From assembly GCA_017302455.1 (NCBI GenBank), contig JAFLDO010000002.1:1-64000 (forward strand): DNA of 64,000 bases, written 5' to 3'. This document shows positions 13,310 to 22,084 of this stretch, one piece after another. Under the pieces are notes generated by a model that was not told the DNA's origin, ran no database searches, and worked only from the letters and a program-made list of their open reading frames with translations. Within the stretch, counting starts at the first letter, position 1. Each line of letters starts with the position of its first letter. A program made the position numbers and the translations under genes. The DNA is from Accumulibacter sp. (GTDB taxonomy: Bacteria; Pseudomonadota; Gammaproteobacteria; Burkholderiales; Rhodocyclaceae).

Positions 13310-15679
13310 ATGGCAACCGATTGGCCGATCGACACCAACCTCGGCGACATGAGTCGACGCCTGGGGTTCTTCAAGAACCTGCAGCGCGTTACCAACAAGA
13401 TCCATGCCACCAGTGACGCCGACGAAATCATTCTCGAGATGTCGGAGGACATTTGCGAGTTGTTTCACTGTGATCGGCTGACCATCTATCTGGTCAGTGA
13501 CGACCGGCAGAGCATTGTCTCGAAGGTCAAGACCGGGCTCGCGTCGCGCCAGGACATCCGGCTGCCGATCAGCGAGCAGAGCATAGCCGGCTATGTCGCG
13601 GCGACAGGCAAGACCGTCAACATCCGCGACGTCTACGACCATCGCGAACTGGCGGGGCACAGTGCCAGTCTGCGTTTCCTGAAAGAGATCGATGAGCGGA
13701 CCGGCTATCGCTCGAAGCAGATGCTGGTTGCGCCGATCCTCAATGCTCAGAGCAACGAAATGCTGGGCGTCGTGCAACTCATCAACAACCGCTCGGATGC
13801 ACCGTTTCCGGCAGTAGCCGAGGAGGGCGTCCAGGCGCTGGCGCAGACGCTGGCGGTCGCGTTTGCGCAGCGCCAGAAGACGCCGGCGGCGGTGCGCAGG
13901 ACCCGCTACGATGCGCTGGTCGCCGAGGCGATCATTTCGGCAGCCGAGTTCGAACTCGCCCAGCGCTCGGCACGCCGCAAGAGCGCGGATATCGAAGACG
14001 TCCTGTGCACCGAGTTTCAGGTGCCGTTGCCGGCCATCGGTGCCGCGCTGTCGACCTTCTTTTCCGTGCCTTATGAGCCGTTCCTGCCGGATCGAATCAA
14101 GCCGCTCGATCTGCTGAAGAACCTGAAGCGTGATTACGTCGAAGCGAATCTGTGGCTACCGGTCGAGGAGACGCCCGATGGGGTGGTCGTGGTGGCGATC
14201 GACCCGGAACGGGTCAGGAGTTCGCGAACCGTCAACAACGTTTTTCCGAAGAGTCGAATCGCTTATCGCGTCACCACGCGCCGTGAATTCGCGCTCACGG
14301 TCGACAGGTTTTTCGGTGCCCTGTCGAACATGGATTCGGTCGGCGACCTGTTGTCTGGTCTTGACGACGACGAGTCGGGCGACGCCGCCGGCAGCCATGC
14401 CGAGGTGCTCAGTGCGGCAGCCGACAACGAACTCGTGCGGCTGGTCAACAAGATCATCGTCGACGCCTGCCAGCAAGGCGCCTCGGACATTCACATCGAG
14501 CCGCGGCCGGGTAAGGGCAAGACCCTGATTCGTTTCCGCCGCGATGGCTCCCTGTCTCCCTATGTCGAAGTACCTGCCTCCTACCGCAATGCCTTGATCG
14601 CCCGCCTCAAGATAATGTCCGATCTCGACATCTCGGAGAAGCGCCGGCCGCAGGACGGCAAGATGCAATTCAAGAAGTGGGGGCCGCTGGACGTCGAACT
14701 GCGCGTCGCGACGCTGCCGACGGCCGGGGGCATGGAGGACGTCGTCCTGCGCATTCTCGCCGCTGGCGAGCCGATCCCGCTCGATCGCCTCGGCGTTACG
14801 CCGCACAATCTCGAGCGACTGCAGGCCCTGATCGCGAAACCCTACGGGCTTTTCTTCGTCTGTGGTCCGACCGGCTCGGGCAAGACGACCACGCTGCACT
14901 CGATCCTGAGCTACATCAACCGGCCGGAAACGAAGATCTGGACCGCCGAGGATCCTGTCGAGATTACGCAGAAGGGCTTGCGACAGGTGCAGGTCAACAA
15001 GAAGGCCGGACTCGATTTCGCCACCGTGATGCGTGCTTTCCTGCGTGCGGATCCCGATGTGATCATGGTCGGCGAGATGCGTGACAAGGAAACCGTGTCG
15101 ATCGGCATCGAAGCCTCGCTGACCGGCCACCTGGTGTTCGCAACGCTGCACACGAACAGCGCACCCGAGTCGGTCAACCGCCTGCTCGACATGGGCATGG
15201 ACCCCTTCAACTTCGCCGACGCGCTGCTTGGCATTCTGGCCCAGCGTCTTGCCAAGCGCTTGTGCAGCGCGTGCAAGGAGGCGTACCAGCCGACACCGGA
15301 AGAGATCAGCCAACTGCTTTCCGAGTACTGCGCTGAATTTCGGGGCACGGCGCGATGGCAGCAGGACCCGCAGGCCGCTGCCGAGCGGGTGCGTCAGGAA
15401 TGGCTGGAGCGCCATGCAAGCGCAGGCCGGTTTACGCTCTACCGGGCCAGGGGATGTGCTGCCTGTGCTGGCAGCGGGTACAAGGGGCGCGTCGGCCTGC
15501 ACGAGCTATTGACCGGAACGGATCTTCTCAAGAAGCAAATCCAGGAGCACGCGCGTGTTGCCGAGTTGCTTGCCACCGCGCTGAACGAAGGTATGCACAC
15601 GCTCAAGATGGACGGCATCGAGAAGGTGCTCTCGGGGATCACCGACCTGAAGCAGGTGCGCATCGTCTGCATCAAGTAA
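13310..15679 (+). CDS. GAF domain fused to a GspE/PilB-type secretion ATPase
   Basis: A 789-residue protein. Residues about 25-190 form a GAF sensor (VTNKIHATSDADEI, PISEQSIAGYVAATG, APILNAQSNEMLGVVQLIN). Residues about 210-360 are a GspE N-terminal-like region. From about 395 the type II/IV secretion ATPase core follows: ASDIHIEP, Walker A GPTGSGKTTT near 519, FLRADPDVIMVGEMRD, and the His box TGHLVFATLHTN. A Cys4 zinc site is split as CSACKEAYQP and CAACAGSGYKGR, as in GspE/PilB. Such hexameric motors drive pilus or secretion machines. No pilus or secretion gene is nearby, so the partner is unknown. Start: ATG at 13310, 14 bp after the MBL gene. Confidence 0.88.
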   Translation: MATDWPIDTNLGDMSRRLGFFKNLQRVTNKIHATSDADEIILEMSEDICELFHCDRLTIYLVSDDRQSIVSKVKTGLASRQDIRLPISEQSIAGYVAATGKTVNIRDVYDHRELAGHSASLRFLKEIDERTGYRSKQMLVAPILNAQSNEMLGVVQLINNRSDAPFPAVAEEGVQALAQTLAVAFAQRQKTPAAVRRTRYDALVAEAIISAAEFELAQRSARRKSADIEDVLCTEFQVPLPAIGAALSTFFSVPYEPFLPDRIKPLDLLKNLKRDYVEANLWLPVEETPDGVVVVAIDPERVRSSRTVNNVFPKSRIAYRVTTRREFALTVDRFFGALSNMDSVGDLLSGLDDDESGDAAGSHAEVLSAAADNELVRLVNKIIVDACQQGASDIHIEPRPGKGKTLIRFRRDGSLSPYVEVPASYRNALIARLKIMSDLDISEKRRPQDGKMQFKKWGPLDVELRVATLPTAGGMEDVVLRILAAGEPIPLDRLGVTPHNLERLQALIAKPYGLFFVCGPTGSGKTTTLHSILSYINRPETKIWTAEDPVEITQKGLRQVQVNKKAGLDFATVMRAFLRADPDVIMVGEMRDKETVSIGIEASLTGHLVFATLHTNSAPESVNRLLDMGMDPFNFADALLGILAQRLAKRLCSACKEAYQPTPEEISQLLSEYCAEFRGTARWQQDPQAAAERVRQEWLERHASAGRFTLYRARGCAACAGSGYKGRVGLHELLTGTDLLKKQIQEHARVAELLATALNEGMHTLKMDGIEKVLSGITDLKQVRIVCIK

Positions 15680-15690
15680 GCGCAATGACA

Positions 15691-15711
15691 AAGCCCCCTT
15701 GCGGGGGCCTT
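15691..15711. terminator. Hairpin between the convergent ATPase gene and icd
   Basis: AAGCCCCC-TTGC-GGGGGCCTT forms a strong GC stem with A/T ends between two convergent genes. The T runs on either side are short (CCTTGT on +, CTTTGTCATT on -), so it is probably a bidirectional but imperfect terminator, better for icd on the minus strand. Confidence 0.65.
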
Positions 15712-15738
15712 GTCGGTCGGGCGGTGCAGGGCGATTGC

Positions 15739-16968
15739 CTACATCCGTTCGATCATCGCATCGCCAAACTCCGAGCACGATACCTCGCGGGCACCCTCCA
15801 TCAGGCGCGCGAAGTCGTAGGTCACGACCTTGTCGCCGATCGCCGCTTCCATCGCCTTGACGATCAGGTCGGCCGCTTCGATCCAGCCGAGATGCCGCAG
15901 CATCATTTCGGCCGAGAGGATCAGCGAACCCGGGTTGACCTTATCCAGGCCGGCGTACTTCGGTGCCGTGCCATGCGTCGCTTCGAAGCAGGCGTACTGA
16001 TCGGAGATGTTGGCACCCGGGGCGATGCCGATACCGCCGACCTGCGCGGCCAGTGCGTCGGAAATGTAATCGCCGTTCAGGTTGGTGGTACAGATCACGT
16101 CGTATTCCGCCGGGCGCAGCAGGATCTGCTGCAGGAAGGCGTCGGCGATCGAGTCCTTGATGACGATGCCGTTGGGCAGCTTGAGCCATGGCCCGCCGTC
16201 GATCTCGACGCCACCGAATTCGTTCTTGGCCAGCGCGTAGGACCAGTCACGGAAGGCGCCTTCGGTGAACTTCATGATGTTGCCCTTGTGCACGATCGTC
16301 ACCGAGCGGCGCTTGTTGGCGATGGCGTACTTGATGGCGGCGCGTACCAGGCGCTCGGTCCCCTCCTTGGAGATCGGCTTGATGCCGATACCGGAGCTTG
16401 CCGGGAAGCGGATCTTGGTGACGCCCATCTCTTCCTGCAGGAACTTGATGACCTTGTTGCAGCCATCGGAACCGGCCAGCCATTCGATGCCGGCGTAGAT
16501 GTCCTCGGTGTTCTCGCGGAAGATGACCATGTTCGTCTTCGACGGATCCTTGAGCGGCGACGGAACGCCACGGAAGTACTGGATCGGGCGAACGCACTGG
16601 TACAGATCGAGTTCCTGGCGCAGCGCCACGTTCAGGGAACGGATGCCGCCACCGACCGGTGTGGTCATCGGACCCTTGATCGACACCGAGTACTCCTTGA
16701 GCGTGTCGAGCGTCTCGGCCGACAGCCACACGTCGGAGCCATACATCTGCGTTGATTTCTCGCCGGCGTACACTTCCATCCAGTGAATCTTCTTGCTGCC
16801 GCCGTAGGCCTTGGCGACCGCGGCGTCAACGACCTTGATCATCACCGGCGTGATGTCGATGCCGATGCCGTCGCCTTCGATGTACGGGATGATGGGGTTG
16901 TCCGGGATTGCCTGCCCGGGGATGATTTTCTGCCCGCCTTGCGGGACCTTGATCAGACTTTCGCTCAT
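15739..16968 (-). CDS. icd: NADP-dependent isocitrate dehydrogenase
   Basis: A 409-residue TCA-cycle enzyme oxidising isocitrate to 2-oxoglutarate with NADP. Recognisable are [17 protein letters not shown], the regulatory serine loop [19 protein letters not shown] (this Ser is phosphorylated by AceK in enterobacteria), the Lys/Tyr catalytic region, and [21 protein letters not shown]. The ATG at 16968 follows GGAG on the minus strand; longer frames upstream lack a ribosome site. The kinase/phosphatase gene aceK is its divergent neighbour, so enzyme and regulator are encoded side by side. It is almost exactly the E. coli Icd length. Confidence 0.96.
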   Translation of the reverse strand: MSESLIKVPQGGQKIIPGQAIPDNPIIPYIEGDGIGIDITPVMIKVVDAAVAKAYGGSKKIHWMEVYAGEKSTQMYGSDVWLSAETLDTLKEYSVSIKGPMTTPVGGGIRSLNVALRQELDLYQCVRPIQYFRGVPSPLKDPSKTNMVIFRENTEDIYAGIEWLAGSDGCNKVIKFLQEEMGVTKIRFPASSGIGIKPISKEGTERLVRAAIKYAIANKRRSVTIVHKGNIMKFTEGAFRDWSYALAKNEFGGVEIDGGPWLKLPNGIVIKDSIADAFLQQILLRPAEYDVICTTNLNGDYISDALAAQVGGIGIAPGANISDQYACFEATHGTAPKYAGLDKVNPGSLILSAEMMLRHLGWIEAADLIVKAMEAAIGDKVVTYDFARLMEGAREVSCSEFGDAMIERM

Positions 16969-17326
16969 GCCAACTCCTAATTGTGTGGTTGTCGCCGATG
17001 CAGGGGCCAGCGCCGGTGCCTTGTAGCTCCATGCGCCGGCTCGGGATCCGTTGATCGGACGATGCTGCGTACCTGGGCACGAAGGATCCTCGTCTGAAGC
17101 CAAACTCTCCTGCGGCACCGCCCGCGATTATGTCGTAAATTCAGGCGATCTGCAGCAATTCTCGCGCTTGTGTCGGTGCATGCCGACTCGTCCGGCGCCG
17201 CGATGCTGTCGGCAATCGGCCGCTTGACGGACTCACCGGCAGGCTTCGCAGGCGGCGACGACGAGTGATGTGGCGCCGTTGTGCGGATGCTACAATCCTA
17301 TCAATCCGACCCCTCGACCGCATCCA
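16969..17326. promoter_or_regulatory. Shared divergent region between icd and aceK
   Basis: This 358-bp intergenic region must hold the start signals of both genes. For icd a -10-like CATAAT reads on the minus strand at 17132-17127; for aceK a -10-like TACAAT lies at 17289-17294, about 33 bp before the ATG. Convincing -35 boxes were not found for either. No open frame with a plausible start lies inside. Confidence 0.4.
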
Positions 17327-19099
17327 ATGGACATATCGACCACTCAGAACGTGCTCGCCCAACGCATTGTCGAGGCGATGATCGATGGCTTCAACCGGCA
17401 CTATCGCCTGATTCGCCGCTATGGACAGCAAGCCAAGGAGCTTTTCGAGGCTGGCGACTGGCGGGGCGTTCATGATGCCGTTCGCGAGCGCATCCGTTCC
17501 TATGACGACCGCGTGCGCGAGACGGCCGAGTTGCTGTCGGCAAATTTCGGTGCCGCTTCGATCGACGATGCGACCTGGCAGCAAGTCAAACTGTTCTACA
17601 TCGGCCAGTTGATCAACCACAAGCAGCCGGAACTCGCCGAGACCTTCTTCAACTCGGTCTGCTCCAAGATCCTGCACCGCACCTATTTTCACAACGACTA
17701 CATCTTTGCCCGTCCGGCGGTGTCCACCGAGTACATCCAGTCGTACCCGCCGACTTACCGGAGCTACTATCCGGCGCAGCACGGTCTGCGCCAGGCGATC
17801 CGGCAGGTCATCGTCGACTTCGACTGGCAGCGTCCTTTCGAAGACCTCGATCGCGATGTCGACTACATCATGCGCGCCGCACACCAGCGCCTCGGCGACT
17901 GGCCCGCGGCGGAAGCCAACGCCCAGATCCAGGTTCTGCACTCGGCCTTCTACCGCAACAAGGGTGCCTACCTTTTCGGTAAGGCGATCAACGGTCATCA
18001 GGAGTTTGCCTTCGCCATCCCGGTTCTGCACTCGCCGGAAGGCAAGCTGGTCGTCGACACGATCCTCCTCGACAACGGGCTGATCAGCGTTCTGTTCTCG
18101 CTGTCGCGCGCCTATTTCATGGTCGATATGGAGGTGCCGTCGGCTTACGTGCAGTTTCTGCGCAGCATCATGCCGAACAAGCCGACCTCCGAGCTGTACA
18201 CCATGTTGGGCCTTGGCAAGCAGGGCAAGACCATGTTCTTCCGTGACCTGAAACAGCACCTGCGTCATTCCGAGGATCAGTTCATCATTGCGCCAGGGAT
18301 AGCCGGCCTGGTCATGCTGGTGTTCACGCTGCCTTCCTATCCCTATGTCTTCAAACTGATCAAGGACGTTTTTGGCGCCTCGAAAGAGATGGATCGCGCC
18401 ACGGTCAAACGCAAGTACCTGCTCGTGAAACAGGTCGACCGGGTCGGCCGCATGGCTGATACGCTCGAGTTCTCACAGGTCGCACTGCCCAGGAAGCGCT
18501 TCTCGGGCGAACTGCTCGAGGCGCTGAACACGCTCGCGCCGTCGCTGATCGAGGAGGAGGGCGACGATCTAGTGATCAAGCACCTCTATATCGAACGCCG
18601 CCTGACGCCGCTCAACCTCTATCTCGACACGGCAACGCCGGCGGAGATCGACCACGCCGTCCTCGAGTACGGCAATGCCATCAAGGAACTGGCCTGTGCC
18701 AACATCTTCCCGGGCGACATGCTGTGGAAGAACTTCGGCGTCACACGCTACAACCGCGTCGTCTTCTACGACTACGACGAGATCGAGCTGATGACCGACA
18801 CCAACTTCCGCGTCATTCCGGAGCCGCCGTATCCGGAGATGGAGATGGCCAGCGAGCCCTGGTACTCGGTAGGCCGGCACGACGTCTTCCCGGAAGAGTT
18901 TGCCAGCTTCCTGCTCGGCTCGCCGAAAGTGCGCTCGGCCTTCCTCAAGTACCACCGGGCGCTGCTCAGCGTCAAGTTTTGGCAGGGCGCGCAGGAGAAG
19001 ATCCGTGCCGGCCACGTCGAGGATTTCTTTCCCTATCCTGAAGATCTCCGTTTCTGTAACACCTTTGCCGCGGCTTCCCTCGACGCTGCCCCCGGGTGA
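17327..19099 (+). CDS. aceK: Isocitrate dehydrogenase kinase/phosphatase
   Basis: A 590-residue bifunctional enzyme that phosphorylates Icd on the active-site Ser to divert carbon to the glyoxylate shunt, and removes the phosphate again. The family signatures are clear: KLFYIGQLINHKQPELAETF, RTYFHNDYIFARPA, the AMP/ATP region APGIAGLVMLVFTLPSYPYVFKLIKD (first part), LYIERRLTPLN and GDMLWKNFGVTRYNRVVFYDYDEI. The length is typical. The start at 17327 (MDISTTQN) is the first ATG. In enterobacteria aceK follows aceBA; here it sits opposite icd and no glyoxylate-shunt gene is in the window. Confidence 0.96.
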   Translation: MDISTTQNVLAQRIVEAMIDGFNRHYRLIRRYGQQAKELFEAGDWRGVHDAVRERIRSYDDRVRETAELLSANFGAASIDDATWQQVKLFYIGQLINHKQPELAETFFNSVCSKILHRTYFHNDYIFARPAVSTEYIQSYPPTYRSYYPAQHGLRQAIRQVIVDFDWQRPFEDLDRDVDYIMRAAHQRLGDWPAAEANAQIQVLHSAFYRNKGAYLFGKAINGHQEFAFAIPVLHSPEGKLVVDTILLDNGLISVLFSLSRAYFMVDMEVPSAYVQFLRSIMPNKPTSELYTMLGLGKQGKTMFFRDLKQHLRHSEDQFIIAPGIAGLVMLVFTLPSYPYVFKLIKDVFGASKEMDRATVKRKYLLVKQVDRVGRMADTLEFSQVALPRKRFSGELLEALNTLAPSLIEEEGDDLVIKHLYIERRLTPLNLYLDTATPAEIDHAVLEYGNAIKELACANIFPGDMLWKNFGVTRYNRVVFYDYDEIELMTDTNFRVIPEPPYPEMEMASEPWYSVGRHDVFPEEFASFLLGSPKVRSAFLKYHRALLSVKFWQGAQEKIRAGHVEDFFPYPEDLRFCNTFAAASLDAAPG

Positions 19100-20022
19100 G
19101 CGACCGTCGCTCCGTTCTGAGCCGGTTACGGAGGCCTCGCTTCTGGGGCTTGGCTGGCCTCGTCCTGCTGGGTCTTGCTGCTGGCGCCGTCCATTGGCTA
19201 CGTCTGGACGCGCGCGCGCTGCTCTGGCTGGAGGAGTCGCGCAGCCCGGCCGAAGAGCGCGCCGCCAGCCTGTGGTTGCCGGAACACAAGGCTGTGCTGC
19301 AGATCGCCGTGCCTGGCTTCGAGAATGAAGAGTTTTCCGATCTGGCTTACAGCCCGGCAACCGGCACCCTGTTTACGGTCAGCGGCAAGCAACCCCTGTT
19401 GATCGAGTTGTCGCTTGCGGGCAAGGTCTTGCGCAGCATTCCGGTGATCGGTGCGGCCGATCTAGAGGGTGTGGCGGTGCTGGAAGGGGGCTGCATGGCG
19501 ATCACCTCCGAACGCCAGCACAGGCTGTCGATCTTTCGCCTCGACGCGGCTACCCGGGAAATAGGTGCGGAGCAGGTGGTTCAACAGGTCGACCTCGGCC
19601 ACGCGGAGGATCCGAACAAGGGCTTCGAAGGATTGGCCTGGGACAAGCGCCACCAGCGGCTGCTCCTGGGCAAGGAAAAGTATCCGGTGATGCTCTATGG
19701 CCTGCCGGCCGATGGCTGTCGGGTGACCGGTGAGCTGCAGGAACTCGCTGGGCTGGGTGGCCACATGACCGATCTGGCCGCGCTCACCGTCGATCCGCAC
19801 AGCGGCCACATCCTGGCGTTGTCGCAGGAGTCGCATCTGTTGGTGGAACTCGACAAAGGCTATCGACCGCGCAATTTCATCGCCCTGTTGCGCGGCCTCC
19901 ACGGCCTTGAGCACACCATCCCGCAGGCCGAAGGGGTGGCTATCGACGACGCCGGCACGCTGTACATGGTCAGCGAGCACAACCTGTTCTACGTTTTCCG
20001 CAAGGACAGCGCGGGCCGCTGA
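19096..20022 (+). CDS. SdiA-regulated-type beta-propeller protein
   Basis: A 308-residue protein with one N-terminal membrane segment (about residues 17-37, GLAGLVLLGLAAGAVHWL). It is followed by a periplasmic domain with the repeats of the SdiA-regulated (esterase-like/NHL) family: EEFSDLAYSPATGTLFTVSGK, ADLEGVAVLEGGC, KGFEGLAWDKRHQRLLLGKE, MTDLAALTVDPHSGHILALSQ, AEGVAIDDAGTLYMVSE. Function unknown for the family. The GTG start overlaps the aceK stop as GTGA, so the two genes are translationally coupled even though their products share no obvious pathway. Confidence 0.8.
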   Translation: MSDRRSVLSRLRRPRFWGLAGLVLLGLAAGAVHWLRLDARALLWLEESRSPAEERAASLWLPEHKAVLQIAVPGFENEEFSDLAYSPATGTLFTVSGKQPLLIELSLAGKVLRSIPVIGAADLEGVAVLEGGCMAITSERQHRLSIFRLDAATREIGAEQVVQQVDLGHAEDPNKGFEGLAWDKRHQRLLLGKEKYPVMLYGLPADGCRVTGELQELAGLGGHMTDLAALTVDPHSGHILALSQESHLLVELDKGYRPRNFIALLRGLHGLEHTIPQAEGVAIDDAGTLYMVSEHNLFYVFRKDSAGR

Positions 20023-20067
20023 GCAGCCCCGGAATTCTGCGCGGTTTCCCGTGCGCGTCCCCCGCTT

Positions 20068-20874
20068 CTACCTGCCGAGCCACTCCTTCGCCCACGACAG
20101 GCCGCTCTCGGTCCCCGCTCCCGACAGCAGGGGCTGGTATTCACATCCGAGCCAGCCGTTGTAGCCCAGCCGCTCGAGCAGGGCGAAAAGAAACGGGTAG
20201 TTGATTTCACCGGTCCCCGGCTCGTGGCGTCCCGGATTGTCGGCAAGCTGGAAGTGGGCGATGCGGCCGATGTTGGCCTGTATCGTTCTCGCCAGGTCGC
20301 CTTGCATGATCTGTGCGTGGTAGATGTCGTATTGCAGCCAGAGGTTCGGTTCAGCCATCTCGGCCAGCAGCGCCAGCGCCTTCGCCGGCGTGTCCAGCCA
20401 GAATCCGGGGATGTCCACCCGGCTGTTGATCGGTTCGATCAACAGCCGGATGCCGTACGTTGCCAGGCGCTTGGCGGCGTGTTCGAGGTTGGCCTTGAAC
20501 GTCGCGCGGATCGCCGCTTCCGGTACGCCGGCGGGTGCCATGCCGGCCAGGCAGTTGAGCTGAGTGCAACCGAGGCGGCGGGCGTGCTCGATTCCGTGCT
20601 CTACACCGTCCCGGAACTCGGCCTCGCGTCCGGGCAGGCAGGCGATGCCGCGCTCGCCAGCGTCCCAGTCGCCTGCCGGCAGGTTGTGCAAGACCTGTAG
20701 CAGGCGGTGTTCGCGCAGCAGGCGGGCGAGTTCGTCGGCGTCGTAGCCATAGGGAAACATGTACTCGACGCCAGCGAATCCGGCGCGCGCAGCGCGGCCG
20801 AAGCGGTCGACGAACGGCACGTCGGTGAAGAGAAAGCTGAGGTTGGCGCAGAGCTTCATAGATCGGCCGGGCAT
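20068..20874 (-). CDS. Hydroxypyruvate isomerase-like TIM-barrel protein
   Basis: A 268-residue xylose-isomerase-like TIM barrel of the Hyi/OtnI family, expected to isomerise hydroxypyruvate and tartronate semialdehyde (glyoxylate assimilation), although relatives act on other sugar acids. Signatures: KLCANLSFLFTDVPFVDRF, GFAGVEYMFPY, LLIEPINSRVDIPGFWL, LWLQYDIYHAQIMQGDL, ADNPGRHEPGTGEINYPF. These include the metal-binding Glu, Asp, His and Glu. AAGGAGG lies four bases before the ATG at 20874, favouring that over the ATG at 20859. Divergent from the adenosyltransferase gene with only 49 bp between. Confidence 0.85.
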   Translation of the reverse strand: MPGRSMKLCANLSFLFTDVPFVDRFGRAARAGFAGVEYMFPYGYDADELARLLREHRLLQVLHNLPAGDWDAGERGIACLPGREAEFRDGVEHGIEHARRLGCTQLNCLAGMAPAGVPEAAIRATFKANLEHAAKRLATYGIRLLIEPINSRVDIPGFWLDTPAKALALLAEMAEPNLWLQYDIYHAQIMQGDLARTIQANIGRIAHFQLADNPGRHEPGTGEINYPFLFALLERLGYNGWLGCEYQPLLSGAGTESGLSWAKEWLGR

Positions 20875-20889
20875 GCATCCTCCTTCGGC

Positions 20890-20895
20890 TATAAT
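20890..20895 (+). promoter_or_regulatory. Candidate -10 box for the PduO-type gene
   Basis: A perfect TATAAT lies 28 bp before the ATG at 20924 in the 49-bp divergent gap. No matching -35 box is visible at the usual distance, so an activator or a weak basal promoter is likely if it is used. Confidence 0.4.
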
Positions 20896-20923
20896 TACCC
20901 TTATTGTGATCAGGAAGGCCGGC

Positions 20924-21484
20924 ATGGGCAATCGTCTCTCGAAAATCGTCACCCGCACCGGCGATGCCGGTACCACCGGCCTTGGTGACGGCACGCGGGT
21001 GGGCAAGGACAGCCTGCGCGTCGAAACCATGGGTCAGGTCGATGAACTCAACTCGACGCTTGGCCTCCTGTTGACCGAGGAGATCCCGGACGACATCCGA
21101 CAGGCACTGATCGGCATTCAGCATGACCTGTTCGATCTGGGGGGCGAGCTGTGCATTCCCGGAATGAACATGATCAGTGAAAAACAGGTCCTTCGGCTCG
21201 AGGATCTGGTTGAGGAATTCAACGCCGACCTGGCGCCGCTCAAGGATTTCATCCTGCCTGGCGGTACGCGCGCGGCGGCGCTGGCTCATCTGGCGCGCAC
21301 GGTCTGCCGTCGCGCCGAGCGCCAGATCGTACATCTGGCGAGCACGGAAGCGGTTTCCGAGTTTGCTCGCAAGTACCTGAATCGTCTCTCGGATCTGATG
21401 TTTGTTCTGGGCCGTGCGCTGAACCGCGCCGGTGGGCGCGGCGACGTACTGTGGGTGCAGGGGAAGAATCGCGGTCCCGAGTGA
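20924..21484 (+). CDS. PduO-type cob(I)yrinic acid a,c-diamide adenosyltransferase
   Basis: A 186-residue enzyme of the PduO/MMAB family that transfers the adenosyl group of ATP to cob(I)alamin, making coenzyme B12. Diagnostic motifs: TRTGDAGTTGLGDGTRVGKDS (start of the ATP site), VDELNSTLG, FDLGGELC, FILPGGTRAAALAHLARTV and RRAERQIVHL, LNRLSDLMFVLGR. Adenosyl-B12 would serve enzymes such as methylmalonyl-CoA mutase, consistent with the propionate genes at 58841-61471. An AGGAAGG ribosome site precedes the ATG. Confidence 0.92.
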   Translation: MGNRLSKIVTRTGDAGTTGLGDGTRVGKDSLRVETMGQVDELNSTLGLLLTEEIPDDIRQALIGIQHDLFDLGGELCIPGMNMISEKQVLRLEDLVEEFNADLAPLKDFILPGGTRAAALAHLARTVCRRAERQIVHLASTEAVSEFARKYLNRLSDLMFVLGRALNRAGGRGDVLWVQGKNRGPE

Positions 21485-21526
21485 CTGCGACCAGCGCCCA
21501 ATCACCGTTTTTGATGGAGTATCGCC

Positions 21527-22084
21527 ATGGCGATCAGCATTACGGTCATTACCACTGCCAGCCGCTCCCGGCGCTTTCTGCAAACCGATCCCGCCAATGT
21601 CGAGCAGATGCTCGAGAGTCTCAAGCGCAGCGGCCAGATCTTCTCGGGCAAACCCCTGATCATCGGTTCGGCGGGTCAGACCGAGATCTTCTCGCCGCAG
21701 GCGATCGCCTGTGTGGAAATCGAGGCCAGTCGTGACCTGAGCGTTCTCGTGCCGAGTTCCCTGAACCTGACGCTGACGGCACTGACGCCGGAGGAACTCG
21801 CGCAGCCGTTCGCCGGCGGCATCGAGGGCGAGCACGTGAAGGCGCGCATCGAGTTCTTCTTCAAGGGTGGTCATGTTCTGCGCACCAGCGCGGAAGGAAC
21901 CCGCAAGGCGGCTCTCGCCGAGCGGCTGATGAACCTGACAAGCCTCTTCGAACGTCCGGCGATCAGTTACCGCTTGCCGCAGGGCGGCATCGGGCTGATG
22001 AATCCGCATGCCATGACCCGCTTTGTGATCACTCCCGGCGTTGCGGACCTGCCGCGTGACGCCTGGCTGGCGGATCTGGTCTGA
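21527..22084 (+). CDS. Conserved-looking protein of unknown function (185 aa)
   Basis: A soluble protein that I cannot place in a family. The start MAISITVITTASRSRRFLQTD and the run VECIEASRDLSVLVPSSLNLTLTALT-like text suggest a beta-rich N-terminal half. There is a charged middle (FAGGIEGEHVKARIEFFFKGG) and a C-terminal stretch ending in PGVADLPRDAWLADLV. No signal peptide, membrane segment or metal motif is visible. It lies 42 bp after the adenosyltransferase gene on the same strand; GATGGAG precedes the ATG. Codon use is like the neighbouring chromosomal genes, arguing that it is a real gene. Confidence 0.65.
   Translation: MAISITVITTASRSRRFLQTDPANVEQMLESLKRSGQIFSGKPLIIGSAGQTEIFSPQAIACVEIEASRDLSVLVPSSLNLTLTALTPEELAQPFAGGIEGEHVKARIEFFFKGGHVLRTSAEGTRKAALAERLMNLTSLFERPAISYRLPQGGIGLMNPHAMTRFVITPGVADLPRDAWLADLV

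Noticed and set aside
15691-15711. Strong intrinsic terminator for the ATPase operon
   Set aside because: The stem is strong, but only two T follow on the + strand; I keep it as a weak bidirectional terminator.
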